Assembly (NCBI GenBank): GCA_002309655.1
Contig: DBXM01000019.1
Span: 54,128 to 118,127, forward strand
Direction of reading: 5' to 3'
DNA length: 64,000 nucleotides
Source of the DNA: Mageeibacillus sp. UBA1212
GTDB lineage: Bacteria > Bacillota > Clostridia > UBA1212
Position numbers and translations under genes: made by a program
Part shown: piece by piece, positions 26,234 to 34,628 of the stretch
Layout: every line of letters starts with the position of its first letter
How positions within the stretch are numbered: position 1 is the stretch's first letter
Notes under the pieces: model-generated
Database searches by the model: none
What the model saw: the letters and a program-made list of their open reading frames with translations, nothing else
What the model was told of the DNA's origin: nothing

Positions 26234-27532
26234 TTACCCTTCTTTAACTTCGATCTCGATCGACGACAGGAATTCCGAATTCACGACCTTGGCCGAACTT
26301 CTGACCGACGTCTGGAAAGCGTGGGCTGCCTCGTTCACGAGCTGGGAAGAGACCTCCTGCATGAGTTCGTTCACGTCCACGGTGTCCTTGAGGCAGTAGA
26401 CGGTGACCTTGTAGGTTCTGCCGCCTGCCAGCGCGGTCGCTCTGAGAGCTTCGACAACGCCGGTTTCCACCTGTTCCCTGTCGGACGCGGAAGCGACCAG
26501 GAAGGCCGTTCCCGAGGGGGCGGTTGCGCACTTGGCGCGAAGTTCGTTCTCGAGTTCCGCAAGTTTGGCCGCGGTGGCTTCCGCCTGCAGCGATTCGGAT
26601 GTTCCGGCCGGCGCGGGAAGGGCTTCGTCGTTTTGGTGGTCGGCAGAAATCACGGTTTCGGGAACCAGCAGGTACTTGTACCTGAGGTTTTTGCCGTCCG
26701 GGTAGTTTGAGGTGCCGTTGATCAGCGGGTCGTCCCATGTCACGTCCACGTAGTACCATGCGCCGTTTAACTTCACCGCGTTCCATGCGTGGGCGTCGCC
26801 TCCGGCGGTTCCCGTCACCATTTTCGTCTCAAACCCGGCCTCTTCCATATAGACCGCGAACAGCTCCGCGTAGGCCTGGCAGACGCCCGTTCCCGTCGCG
26901 AGAAGGGTCGATGCGCTGCGTGAAAGATACGAGGTGTCGTAGTAATATTCCGTAACCATCATGTCGTGAATGCGCCGGATCTTCTCGACGTCCGTCATGT
27001 CTTTAGAAATGAGGCGGTTGAGGGTATTGTCGATCGCGATCAGGTCGTCGTTGGAATCAAGGCCGTCGAATTTGTCGTAGGTCTTGCCCGCAAAGCCGGT
27101 GTAGGGGCCTTCCCCGTGGGGAATGGGCGTCGGCGGCACGGTGGGAGCTTCGGTTACCTCCGGAGTTTCTGTCGGATTTTCCGCGGGCGTGTTGTCCGGG
27201 GTTTTAGTGGGAGTCTCGTCAAGGTTGACCTCGCCCGGGTCGAGCGTGGGTGTCGGTGCCGCGGTTTGTGCCGCAGGTTTGTCCGTTCCTTCCGGATTTT
27301 TCGTGTTTTCGGGGTCGTTCGTCTCCGCGGGCGCCGTTGTTTCGACCGTTCCGGACGGATTGTTCGTTTGTGACGGATCGTCAGTGTTTGAAGGGGCGTT
27401 TGTGCCTGAAGAGGCCGTGCCGGTCTCCGCCGGGTGAACGGGCTCCGGGTTCCTTCTGCAGCCCGCAAAAGCAGCCGCCGTGAACAAGGCGACCGCAAGG
27501 ATCAATATCGCAATACCGGCAAATCTTTTCAT
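26234..27532 (-). CDS. Lipoprotein with a transglutaminase-like (cyteinesis-type) domain
   Basis: The protein has 432 residues. The signal peptide ends in FAGC (Cys25), then about 110 residues of Thr/Pro/Asn/Glu-rich linker. The transglutaminase core follows, with the catalytic Cys in GTGVCQAYAELF, the His in GDAHAWNAVKLNG and the Asp in YYVDVTWDDP. This is the CYK3-like branch of papain-fold enzymes, often surface proteases or cross-linkers in Gram-positives. The C-terminal 140 residues are an Ala/Glu-rich helical and alpha/beta region of unknown role. The triad is intact, so activity is plausible; the substrate is unknown. Confidence 0.85.
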   Translation of the reverse strand: MKRFAGIAILILAVALFTAAAFAGCRRNPEPVHPAETGTASSGTNAPSNTDDPSQTNNPSGTVETTAPAETNDPENTKNPEGTDKPAAQTAAPTPTLDPGEVNLDETPTKTPDNTPAENPTETPEVTEAPTVPPTPIPHGEGPYTGFAGKTYDKFDGLDSNDDLIAIDNTLNRLISKDMTDVEKIRRIHDMMVTEYYYDTSYLSRSASTLLATGTGVCQAYAELFAVYMEEAGFETKMVTGTAGGDAHAWNAVKLNGAWYYVDVTWDDPLINGTSNYPDGKNLRYKYLLVPETVISADHQNDEALPAPAGTSESLQAEATAAKLAELENELRAKCATAPSGTAFLVASASDREQVETGVVEALRATALAGGRTYKVTVYCLKDTVDVNELMQEVSSQLVNEAAHAFQTSVRSSAKVVNSEFLSSIEIEVKEG

Positions 27533-27591
27533 AGGGCACCCTTTGCTTTAGAAAACCTTTGTTGTGGAAGGCGGCGCGCCGCCACGCGCCC

Positions 27592-27620
27592 ATTATATCA
27601 AAAAGCCTTCGCCGAGTAAA
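27592..27620 (-). promoter_or_regulatory. Promoter of the transglutaminase gene
   Basis: On the minus strand TTTACT, 17 bases, TATAAT. A perfect 14-base palindrome, GGCGGCGCGCCGCC (27570-27583), lies just after the expected transcription start and could be an operator or leader hairpin. Confidence 0.6.
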
Positions 27621-27625
27621 CAGGA

Positions 27626-27660
27626 AACGGCGGGCGCCCCATTTTACCGAAGCGCCCGCC
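27626..27660 (-). terminator. Terminator at the end of the feo operon
   Basis: GGCGGGCGC (27629-27637) pairs with GCGCCCGCC (27652-27660). The following minus-strand tract is T-rich but interrupted. Confidence 0.5.
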
Positions 27661-27692
27661 TCCCTTTTAATAAATTATCGATTAAAACTTCA

Positions 27693-27893
27693 TCAGCCGC
27701 TCTTCCCGGCGTGGCATTTCCCGCTCATCGGACACCCGGAGCACCCGCAGCCGCAACCGCCGCCGCACGCCGAACACGCGCTTTTGCCTTTTCTGCGGCT
27801 TACGATGAGCGACGCCGCTGCCGCCCCCGCGACAGCCAGTACAACAGCCGCCGCGATTATCGTTCCCGCGTTTTCAGCGAGCCATTGAAACAT
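27693..27893 (-). CDS. FeoB-associated cysteine-rich membrane protein
   Basis: The protein has 66 residues: one membrane helix at about 10-32, basic residues, then a Cys/Gly-rich tail (CSACGGGCGCGCSGC). This matches the small FeoB-associated family found after feoB in many Firmicutes. It is thought to assist iron handling at the FeoB channel, though its role is not established. It is the last gene of the feo operon, 57 bases after feoB. Confidence 0.88.
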   Translation of the reverse strand: MFQWLAENAGTIIAAAVVLAVAGAAAASLIVSRRKGKSACSACGGGCGCGCSGCPMSGKCHAGKSG

Positions 27894-27950
27894 TTTCCGT
27901 CATCTCCTTTAGAATCCGCCACAATTTCCGGTTTCAACCGCCGGATTACT

Positions 27951-30473
27951 TTATTTCCTGTTTTTCCGGTCTTTTTTGCTCGCGACAACGACCTTGCCCT
28001 CGAGCGTCTCGGCCTCTTTGTACTTTCTGATGAAGAGCATGTAGATGAACAGGCCGAGGACCAGGAGCGCCGCGATCAGTCCGATCACGTTGACGTTGCC
28101 GGTGAAAATGTTGCCGATCTGGTAGATCATCAGCGATATCGCGTACGCGAAGCCGCACTGGTAGAGAATCGCGAACCACGTCCACTTTCCGTTGTTCATC
28201 TCACGCTTGATGGCGCCGATAGCCGCGAAGCAGGGCGCGCAGAGGAGGTTGAACACCAGGAAGGAGAAGCCTGCGAGAGGCGCGAAGGCCTGTCTGAGTG
28301 CCGCGTAAACGGTGGAGCCAGCGGTTCTGTAGATGATGCCCATTGTACCGACGATGTTCTCTTTCGCGATAAGTCCGGTGATCGACGCGACCGTCGCCTG
28401 CCACGTGCCGAATCCGATCGGAGCGAAGATCCACGCGACCGCCCTGCCCGCGTATGCAAGCAGCGAGTTCTCGATCTCTTCCTCGGCGAGCATCCTGAAC
28501 GTGCCGTCTACAACTCCGAAGTATGTCAGGAACCATACGAGTATCGTGGAGAGAAGGATGACCGTGCCGGCCTTTTTAATGAAGGACCAGCCGCGCTCCC
28601 ACATTGAGCGGAGAACGCTGCCCACGGTCGGCCAGTGGTAAGCCGGGAGCTCCATAACGAACGGAGCGGGCTTGCCTGCGAAGGGCTTCGTCTTTTTGAG
28701 CATTATACCGGAGATGATGATCGCCGCCATTCCGATGAAGTACGCAGAGACCGCCACGAGCCAGCTGTTGCCGAAAATCGCGCCCGCGATCATGCTGATG
28801 AAAGGAATTTTCGCGCTGCAGGGAATGAACGTCGTTGTCATGATCGTCATTTTCCTGTCGCGCTCGTTCTCGATCGTTCGTGAGGCCATTATGCCCGGAA
28901 CGCCGCAGCCCGTGCCGATGAGCATCGGGATGAACGATTTGCCCGAGAGACCGAACTTTCTGAAAATACGGTCGAGCACGAACGCGATCCTCGCCATGTA
29001 TCCGCAGCCCTCAAGGAACGCGAGGAGCAGGAACAGAACGAGCATCTGGGGAACGAAGCCGAGCACCGCGCCGAAACCGGCGATGATACCGTCGAGGATC
29101 AGGCCTTTGAGCCAGTCGGCGCATCCGATCTTGTCGAGGAGGCTTTCAACAAGTACCGGAATGCCGGGAACCCAGACTCCGTGGTCGGCCGGATCAGGCG
29201 CGTCGAAGCCCTTTTCTTCAAAATACTTTACCGCGTCGACGAACGTTATTCCCACTGTCGCGTCTTCGTCCGCGTCCGCCGGTATCTCATCGTAGTAAAC
29301 GGTCTTCGTGTCGGTTGCGAGCGTTTCCTCGTCTTCAATTTCGATTTCAGCCGATTTTTCAGCCGTGGTGAAGCCCTTTATTTCCGCCAGTGCCGCGGCG
29401 GCGTCAAAATCCTCCGCCTCGGGGTCTACGTCGCAGAACGCCTGCAACGCCGCCAGCGCGTCACCGTACTCTTCGGAAACCGCCTCGTACGACTTGCTGC
29501 CTATTCCGAAAAGATGCCAGCCGTCGCCGAAAACGCCGTCGTTCATCCAGTCGGTTGCCGCAAGACCGACGCCGACCATCGAGATCCAGTACACCAGCGC
29601 CATCACGACCGCGAAAATCGGAAGGCCGAGCCAGCGGTTCGTGACCACCTTGTCGATCTTGTCCGATACGCTGAGGTTGCTCTTGTCCTTAATTTTAAGG
29701 CAGCCCTGAATCGCCTCGGTGATGTAGATGTAGCGTTCGTTCGTGATGATGCTCTCCGCGTCGTCGTCGAGCTCTTTTTCGGCCGCCTTGATGTCGGCTT
29801 CGATGTGTTCGAGCTTTTCCGGCGTAATGCCCAGCTGTTCGATGACTTTGGAGTCGCGCTCGAAAATCTTGATTGCGTACCAGCGCTGCTGCTCCTCGGG
29901 AAGGTCGTGAACGATTGCCTCCTCGATGTGCGCTATCGCGTGCTCAACGGGACCCGAGAAGTTGTGCTTCGGCACGGTCTTGCCGTTTTTCGCGGCCTCG
30001 ATCGCCGCCTCTGCCGCCTCCGAGACGCCCGTTCCCTTAAGTGCAGAAATCTCGACCACCTTGCAGCCGAGCTGCCTTGAGAGCTCCTCCGAGTTCAGCT
30101 TGTCGCCCTTCTTTTTGACGACGTCCATCATGTTGACCGCCGCCACTACGGGAATGCCGAGCTCGGTGAGCTGCGTAGTGAGGTAGAGGTTTCTCTCGAG
30201 GTTCGTTCCGTCGATGACGTTCAGAATCGCGTCCGGGCGCTCGCCAATCAGGTAGTTTCTCGCGACGACCTCTTCAAGGGTGTACGGCGAGAGCGAGTAG
30301 ATGCCCGGCAGGTCCGTGATCGTGACGTCGTCGTGCTTTTTCAGTTTTCCTTCTTTCTTCTCGACAGTGACGCCGGGCCAGTTGCCGACGTACTGGTTTG
30401 CACCCGTCAGCGCGTTGAATAGCGTCGTTTTACCGCTGTTCGGGTTGCCCGCGAGGGCTATACGTAAATTCAT
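27951..30473 (-). CDS. feoB: Ferrous iron transporter B
   Basis: The protein has 840 residues. It imports Fe(II) across the cytoplasmic membrane. The N-terminal G domain has G1 GNPNSGKTT, G3 DLPGIYSLSPYT and G4 NMMD, followed by a helical GDI-like domain and the polytopic channel with two Gate motifs (FVPQMLVLFLLLAFLEGCGY; PCSAKIPFISM). An acidic insert of about 110 residues (roughly 318-428) separates the first membrane helix from the rest and is absent from E. coli-type FeoB. An operator palindrome lies 50 bases upstream of its start and a terminator-like hairpin lies before that, so feoB may also be transcribed on its own. Confidence 0.96.
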   Translation of the reverse strand: MNLRIALAGNPNSGKTTLFNALTGANQYVGNWPGVTVEKKEGKLKKHDDVTITDLPGIYSLSPYTLEEVVARNYLIGERPDAILNVIDGTNLERNLYLTTQLTELGIPVVAAVNMMDVVKKKGDKLNSEELSRQLGCKVVEISALKGTGVSEAAEAAIEAAKNGKTVPKHNFSGPVEHAIAHIEEAIVHDLPEEQQRWYAIKIFERDSKVIEQLGITPEKLEHIEADIKAAEKELDDDAESIITNERYIYITEAIQGCLKIKDKSNLSVSDKIDKVVTNRWLGLPIFAVVMALVYWISMVGVGLAATDWMNDGVFGDGWHLFGIGSKSYEAVSEEYGDALAALQAFCDVDPEAEDFDAAAALAEIKGFTTAEKSAEIEIEDEETLATDTKTVYYDEIPADADEDATVGITFVDAVKYFEEKGFDAPDPADHGVWVPGIPVLVESLLDKIGCADWLKGLILDGIIAGFGAVLGFVPQMLVLFLLLAFLEGCGYMARIAFVLDRIFRKFGLSGKSFIPMLIGTGCGVPGIMASRTIENERDRKMTIMTTTFIPCSAKIPFISMIAGAIFGNSWLVAVSAYFIGMAAIIISGIMLKKTKPFAGKPAPFVMELPAYHWPTVGSVLRSMWERGWSFIKKAGTVILLSTILVWFLTYFGVVDGTFRMLAEEEIENSLLAYAGRAVAWIFAPIGFGTWQATVASITGLIAKENIVGTMGIIYRTAGSTVYAALRQAFAPLAGFSFLVFNLLCAPCFAAIGAIKREMNNGKWTWFAILYQCGFAYAISLMIYQIGNIFTGNVNVIGLIAALLVLGLFIYMLFIRKYKEAETLEGKVVVASKKDRKNRK

Positions 30474-30522
30474 AACAGTACTTCCTTTCTGAATTCTTTT
30501 TTACTTATTCTTAGCGGGAATG

Positions 30523-30538
30523 GTTAGCCGCCGCTAAC
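30523..30538. promoter_or_regulatory. DtxR-family operator copy upstream of feoB
   Basis: GTTAGCCGCCGCTAAC is identical to the copy in the feo promoter at 31130-31145. With flanking G and C it extends to 18 bases. Confidence 0.75.
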
Positions 30539-30546
30539 CGCAAGGG

Positions 30547-30571
30547 TTTTAAAAAACGGAGCCGCGCTCCG
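30547..30571 (-). terminator. Internal terminator between feoA and feoB
   Basis: On the minus strand CGGAGC, GCG, GCTCCG, then TTTTTT. It could lower feoB expression from the upstream promoter. Confidence 0.65.
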
Positions 30572-30600
30572 GGCCCCGGCGTATTTCCCGGAAATATCTT

Positions 30601-30837
30601 TTACGACTCCGACACCGGTTCGATCTCGACCATCTCGGCGTCTGCCTTCCTGATGCTGAGCTCGTACCCGCGAACGTTCAGCTCGACCGGATCTCCGAGC
30701 GGCGCGACCTTCCTCACATAAAGAACGGTTCCGCGCGTGATGCCCATGTCCATGATCCTGCGCCTGACCGCGCCCTCCCCGTGAACCTTCACAACCTTCA
30801 CGGTGCTTCCTACTTTAACATTTCTCAGTGTTTCCAT
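30601..30837 (-). CDS. feoA: FeoA-like protein (copy 1)
   Basis: The protein has 78 residues with the SH3-like FeoA fold (RRRIMDMGITRGTVLYVRKVAPLGDPVE). FeoA is a small cytoplasmic protein thought to regulate the FeoB G domain. The ATG at 30837 is well spaced behind GGAGGA; the much longer open frame upstream overlaps the other feoA and is not used. It stands between the second feoA and feoB. Confidence 0.93.
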   Translation of the reverse strand: METLRNVKVGSTVKVVKVHGEGAVRRRIMDMGITRGTVLYVRKVAPLGDPVELNVRGYELSIRKADAEMVEIEPVSES

Positions 30838-30856
30838 AATGTGCGTTTCCTCCTTT

Positions 30857-31069
30857 TCAGACCATAATGGTTCTCGCGAGCTCGCTGCTGAGCGCAAGTC
30901 TCGACTCCTTGACTTTAACAATAACGTTGCCGCTGCGGACGGCCACAAGCGTGACAGGGCTGCCGACGACGAGTCCGAGGTTCTCGAGGTGCCTTTTGAC
31001 GTCACCGCCTCCCCCGATTTTCTTGATTATCAGCTCTTCGTCCTGAACGGCTAAATTGAGCGGGAGCAT
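30857..31069 (-). CDS. feoA: FeoA-like protein (copy 2)
   Basis: The protein has 70 residues with the FeoA pattern (VKRHLENLGLVVGSPVTLV and GNVIVKVKESRLALSSELA). It is the first gene of the operon, with AAGGAAG a few bases before the ATG and an iron-box promoter upstream. Two FeoA proteins ahead of one FeoB are common in Clostridia. Divergence between the copies suggests separate roles. Confidence 0.92.
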   Translation of the reverse strand: MLPLNLAVQDEELIIKKIGGGGDVKRHLENLGLVVGSPVTLVAVRSGNVIVKVKESRLALSSELARTIMV

Positions 31070-31096
31070 ACCGTCACTTCCTTTCTGTTTCGTGCA

Positions 31097-31112
31097 GTTA
31101 GTCTCAGCTAAC
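31097..31112. promoter_or_regulatory. DtxR-family operator copy in the feo leader
   Basis: GTTAGTCTCAGCTAAC has the same half-sites as the other two boxes with a changed centre. It lies just after the expected feo transcription start. Confidence 0.6.
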
Positions 31113-31123
31113 CGCCTTCGTTA

Positions 31124-31152
31124 ATTATAGTTAGCCGCCGCTAACTTGTCAA
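31124..31152 (-). promoter_or_regulatory. feo promoter with embedded operator
   Basis: On the minus strand TTGACA (31147-31152), 17 bases, TATAAT (31124-31129), a perfect consensus. The palindrome GTTAGCCGCCGCTAAC (31130-31145) fills the spacer, so a bound repressor would block polymerase directly. Confidence 0.88.
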
Positions 31153-31177
31153 GCGTTTTTTTGACGTTTTTTGAGTA

Positions 31178-31232
31178 AACTGCCGGAAAACTGCTGGAAA
31201 ACGTCGGGAAAACTGCGGGAAAACCACGGGAA
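31178..31232. repeat. Five tandem 11-bp repeats between divergent promoters
   Basis: Units AACTGCCGGAA, AACTGCTGGAA, AACGTCGGGAA, AACTGCGGGAA and AACCACGGGAA follow without gaps. The 11-base period keeps them on about one face of the helix. They lie upstream of both the feo -35 box and the dtxR-family -35 box. Confidence 0.85.
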
Positions 31233-31254
31233 AATCAAAAAAAGGCGTTCGCAC

Positions 31255-31283
31255 TTGAACGCTTTCCGGGAAAGTTGTATAAT
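31255..31283 (+). promoter_or_regulatory. Promoter of the DtxR-family regulator
   Basis: TTGAAC (31255-31260), 17 bases, TATAAT (31278-31283). Confidence 0.8.
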
Positions 31284-31319
31284 TCAGGCGGATCTTAAAG
31301 TAGTTGAGGAGACCTTATC

Positions 31320-31703
31320 ATGCACGAATCAGGCGAAATGTACTTGGAAACAATTCTAATTCTCAAAAACAGGCACGAGGCCGTGAGGTCGGTCGACGTG
31401 GCTGCGGAGATGAACGTCTCGAAAGCCTCGGTCAGCCGCGCCCTCGGAAAGCTGCGCCAGGAGAACTGCATAACCTTTGACGAAGACGGCCACATCGATT
31501 TTACCGACAAGGGCCGCTCCATCGCCGAGGAGATCTACGAGCGCCATCTTGTGCTCTCCTCCCTTCTGATGACTCTCGGCGTGGACGAGGCGACAGCCAC
31601 CGCGGACGCCTGCAAGATCGAACACGACCTGAGCCAGGAGAGCTTCGAGGCCATCAAGGCTTCCCTGAAGCGCCACGGCGAATACATCAAGAACAAAGAT
31701 TGA
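31320..31703 (+). CDS. DtxR/MntR-family metal-dependent repressor
   Basis: The protein has 127 residues. The N-terminal winged helix (SVDVAAEMNVSKASVSRALGKL) is followed by the dimerisation and metal-binding domain with ERHLVLSSLLMTLGV and the ACKIEHDLSQE segment that carries metal ligands in this family. It has no C-terminal SH3 domain. It is divergent from the feo operon, whose promoter holds a TTAG...CTAA-type palindrome, so it most likely represses iron uptake when Fe(II) is plentiful. TTGAGGAG precedes the ATG. Confidence 0.9.
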   Translation: MHESGEMYLETILILKNRHEAVRSVDVAAEMNVSKASVSRALGKLRQENCITFDEDGHIDFTDKGRSIAEEIYERHLVLSSLLMTLGVDEATATADACKIEHDLSQESFEAIKASLKRHGEYIKNKD

Positions 31704-31740
31704 CGCTTCATCATTTCTTAAATAACCCGGAAAGCAACGT

Positions 31741-31779
31741 CCGGCGCGCAACGAAATCCTTAGCGCGCCGGACTTTTTT
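31741..31779 (+). terminator. Terminator of the DtxR-family gene
   Basis: CCGGCGCGC pairs with GCGCGCCGG, then ACTTTTTTA. Confidence 0.8.
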
Positions 31780-31790
31780 ATTACCAAAAC

Positions 31791-31814
31791 GGGGCGCCCG
31801 AACGCGGGCGCCCC
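31791..31814 (-). terminator. Terminator of the leucine-rich-repeat gene
   Basis: GGGGCGCCCG pairs with CGGGCGCCCC around four bases. The following minus-strand tract is GTTTTGG, a short T-run. Confidence 0.5.
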
Positions 31815-31875
31815 TTCTTCAACCGCCTCAAGGACGGTCCTTAATATTATAGTAACCAATTAATGGGCCAGCTTG

Positions 31876-34464
31876 TTAATGAGCCAGCTTGTCGCAGCCT
31901 GTGAACGCATCGTCCGCGGCAGTGTAGGAGCCGAGCTCGAGGGTCTCCAGCGAGGTGCAGTAGTTAAACGCTCTCTCACCCACCGTGGTAACGCCCTTCG
32001 CGGTGATCTTCTCAAGCGTCGTGCAGGCGCTCATCGCGTAAGGTCCGAGTTCGGTAATGCTCTCCGGAAGCACAAGTTCCTTGAGTCTGTACGTACCCGT
32101 GAAGGCTCCGCCGAGGATCTTCCTGACGCCGTCCGCAGCGGTAATCTCGGTCTTGTCCTCAAACGCGTGGTACTTCACCATGACTCCGTCGCCGACCGTC
32201 AGGAACTTTTCGGTCGCGTTGTCGAACCAGAGCGTGTTGGTGAACGCGTACGCGCCGACGTCCGAAATCGCGGAGGGAACCGCGAGGTCTTCGAGCGACA
32301 GGCAGTTGTAGAACGCCATCATGCCGATTTTCTCGACCGTCTCGGGAATCTCGATCGAAGCGAGGTCCGCGCAGCCGTAGAACGCGTAGTCGCCGATTTC
32401 ACGAACGGAATCCGCGATCACGATGTCTTTCAGGTTCCTGCAGCCGTAGAACGCGCTGTTCCCGATGACCTCGACGCCGTCCTCGATAATGACTTCGGTG
32501 AGGTTTTCGGCGTAGTAGAACGCGTAGTCGGCAATGGTTTTCACGGTTCCGGGAATGACGACCGCGTAAGGAAGCTCGCTGTGGTAGAACTGCTTTTCGT
32601 CGACCTTGTCGATTCCGTCAAGCGTCACGGAGACGGATTTCACGCCCTTGAGCGGGTCCGTAACTTCCGCGGCTTCTGTGGTTTCGGCAGTTTCCGCATC
32701 TTCACCGTTTTCGCCTGCCTCTGCAGGTTCGGCCTCCTCTGCCGCCTTGACCGGGAACGCGCCGTCGACCGCCTTAATGAGCACGCCGTCGCCTATAATC
32801 AGGAAGTCGCCCTCCTCGCCGCCGTTCCAGCTCTCGAACCACTCGGTATCCTCGAACGCGTTGAGGCCCACTCTGGCGAGCTTGCCGCCAACCTCGAACG
32901 ACTTGATGCCCTTGCATCCGCCGAACGCCTCGCGTCCGATCGACTCGACGTTCGCGCCGAGTTTGACGGAGTCGAGTTTTTCGCAGTATCTGAACGCCTC
33001 GCTGCCCACGGTAACGAGCGTCGCGGGAAGCTTCACGCCTGTGAGTTTGGCGGGTTCCTTGCCGTCGTCTGCCGGCTTTTCGGTAGCTTCCGCCTCTTCC
33101 GCGGGTGCTTCGGTGTTCTCTACCGGTTCCGCGGTGGCGTCGCCGCCCTCTTCGGGAGCCGCGGAGTCAGCGCCCTCTTCGGGAGCCGCGGTGTCAGCGT
33201 TCTCTTCGGGAGCCGCGCTCTCATCGGGAGCGGGCGTCGCGGCAGGCGCGGGAGTCGCGGCGGAAGTCTTGGACTCTTCGCCTATAAATTCGAGCGAGGT
33301 GCAGCCCTTGAAGGCGCGGTCGCCGATTTCTGTGGTCTTGCCCGCGAGAACAACGGTCTTAAGCGCCGCGCAGTCCTCGAAAGCGCCTTCCGGAATGACC
33401 GGAACGGTGTTGGCTATCTTGACGCTCTCGAGCTTCGTGAAGCCCTTGAACGCGTCCTTTTCAATTCTTATTACGGTGGAGGGAATTTCAAGCGTCTCCG
33501 CGACGTCCTTGAGCTCGTCAAACGCCTCGGATCCGATAACCTTTACGCGGGTGTCGAATTTCACGGACGAGGGATCGTATTCCGTGTTTTCGGGAAGCAC
33601 GCCGGAGAAGTGAACCAGCACGCCCTTTCCTATAATAACGTACGCCTCGGAGGCCTTTGCGGGCGTCTTGGCGGCCTCTTTTTTGCTGTCGAGCCAGTAG
33701 GTGCCGTCAAACGCGTGGGAGCCGAGCGCGGTCACGACAGACGAGAATTCGCCGCCGGAAGAGGATTCGGTTCCGAGCGCCGCGCAGTTGTAGAAAGCGT
33801 ATTCGCCGATCGTCGCGCAAGCGGGAGCGTCGACTTTGGTGAGCGCCTCGCAGCCGTAGAAAGCGTAGCTGCCGATCGATTTCGCGGCGACAAGAACGAC
33901 TTCCTTGAGCGCCTTGCAGCCCTTGCAGATTGCGTCGTTGACTGTTACCATCGAGTTCGAGAAGGTGATCTTTTCGAGAGCCGTGCAGTCCTCGAAGCAT
34001 CCCCTGCCTACGTTGGTCGCGTTGGTCTTCATTTCCGCGGTCTGAAGCGCGGTGCAGCCCCTGAACGCGTACTCGCCGACAACTTTCACGAGCTTCGGGA
34101 TCGCCACCGTCTCAAGCGAGGTGCAGCCCTCGAAGGCGCATCTGTCGATCTGAGTGAGCGAGTCGACAAGCTTTACGCTCTTGATCTCCTTGCAGTCCTT
34201 GAACGCGTTCGCGCCGATGACCATGGTGCCGTCCGGAATTTCAACAGCCTCTTCGCCGCCGATGTACGCGACAAGAACGACGCCCTCCATTACAAACTTA
34301 GTCGCGTCATATTCAAGCTCTATATCAGGCAATTTGCTTTCGGTAGGCTCTGAAATGATGACAGGCGTCGGGCTCGGTTCCGGTTCTTCAACCTTCTCCT
34401 CGCACGCCGTCAAAAAGCACAGCGCAATGCAAATCACAGTCAATATCGCCAAAAATCTCTTCAT
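31876..34464 (-). CDS. BspA-like leucine-rich-repeat lipoprotein
   Basis: The protein has 862 residues. The lipobox is LTAC with Cys21. The body is a chain of LRR_5 repeats of about 23 residues (IGDYAFYGCADLASIEIPETV type), as in the Treponema/Bacteroides BspA adhesin family. Two Ala/Pro/Glu/Thr-rich linkers break the solenoid near 398-468 and 571-603. Such proteins are surface adhesins that bind host or other bacterial surfaces. The ATG at 34464 is used because a TAAAAT box lies just upstream of the alternative start and would leave it almost without a leader. Confidence 0.9.
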   Translation of the reverse strand: MKRFLAILTVICIALCFLTACEEKVEEPEPSPTPVIISEPTESKLPDIELEYDATKFVMEGVVLVAYIGGEEAVEIPDGTMVIGANAFKDCKEIKSVKLVDSLTQIDRCAFEGCTSLETVAIPKLVKVVGEYAFRGCTALQTAEMKTNATNVGRGCFEDCTALEKITFSNSMVTVNDAICKGCKALKEVVLVAAKSIGSYAFYGCEALTKVDAPACATIGEYAFYNCAALGTESSSGGEFSSVVTALGSHAFDGTYWLDSKKEAAKTPAKASEAYVIIGKGVLVHFSGVLPENTEYDPSSVKFDTRVKVIGSEAFDELKDVAETLEIPSTVIRIEKDAFKGFTKLESVKIANTVPVIPEGAFEDCAALKTVVLAGKTTEIGDRAFKGCTSLEFIGEESKTSAATPAPAATPAPDESAAPEENADTAAPEEGADSAAPEEGGDATAEPVENTEAPAEEAEATEKPADDGKEPAKLTGVKLPATLVTVGSEAFRYCEKLDSVKLGANVESIGREAFGGCKGIKSFEVGGKLARVGLNAFEDTEWFESWNGGEEGDFLIIGDGVLIKAVDGAFPVKAAEEAEPAEAGENGEDAETAETTEAAEVTDPLKGVKSVSVTLDGIDKVDEKQFYHSELPYAVVIPGTVKTIADYAFYYAENLTEVIIEDGVEVIGNSAFYGCRNLKDIVIADSVREIGDYAFYGCADLASIEIPETVEKIGMMAFYNCLSLEDLAVPSAISDVGAYAFTNTLWFDNATEKFLTVGDGVMVKYHAFEDKTEITAADGVRKILGGAFTGTYRLKELVLPESITELGPYAMSACTTLEKITAKGVTTVGERAFNYCTSLETLELGSYTAADDAFTGCDKLAH

Positions 34465-34512
34465 AAGATAATCCCTCCGTGAGCTCTGAAAGAGTTTACC
34501 GTACTTCATTTT

Positions 34513-34541
34513 ATTTTACATTCTTCCCCGGCTCAAGTCAA
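34513..34541 (-). promoter_or_regulatory. Promoter of the leucine-rich-repeat lipoprotein
   Basis: On the minus strand TTGACT, 17 bases, TAAAAT. Confidence 0.75.
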
Positions 34542-34628
34542 GCGAAAAACTTCCCCGGGGCACGTTAATCCGTATTTTGGGGCATGCGCGCGCATTTTAT
34601 AAGCGCCGTCCGCCGTTATCCGCGCGGT

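Noticed and set aside
31178..31232. Tandem repeats considered as a CRISPR array
   Set aside because: The units are 11 bases and have no spacers, and no cas gene is present.
31873..34353. 826-residue plus-strand open frame opposite the leucine-rich-repeat gene
   Set aside because: Antisense shadow; its repeats mirror the LRR repeats of the real gene.
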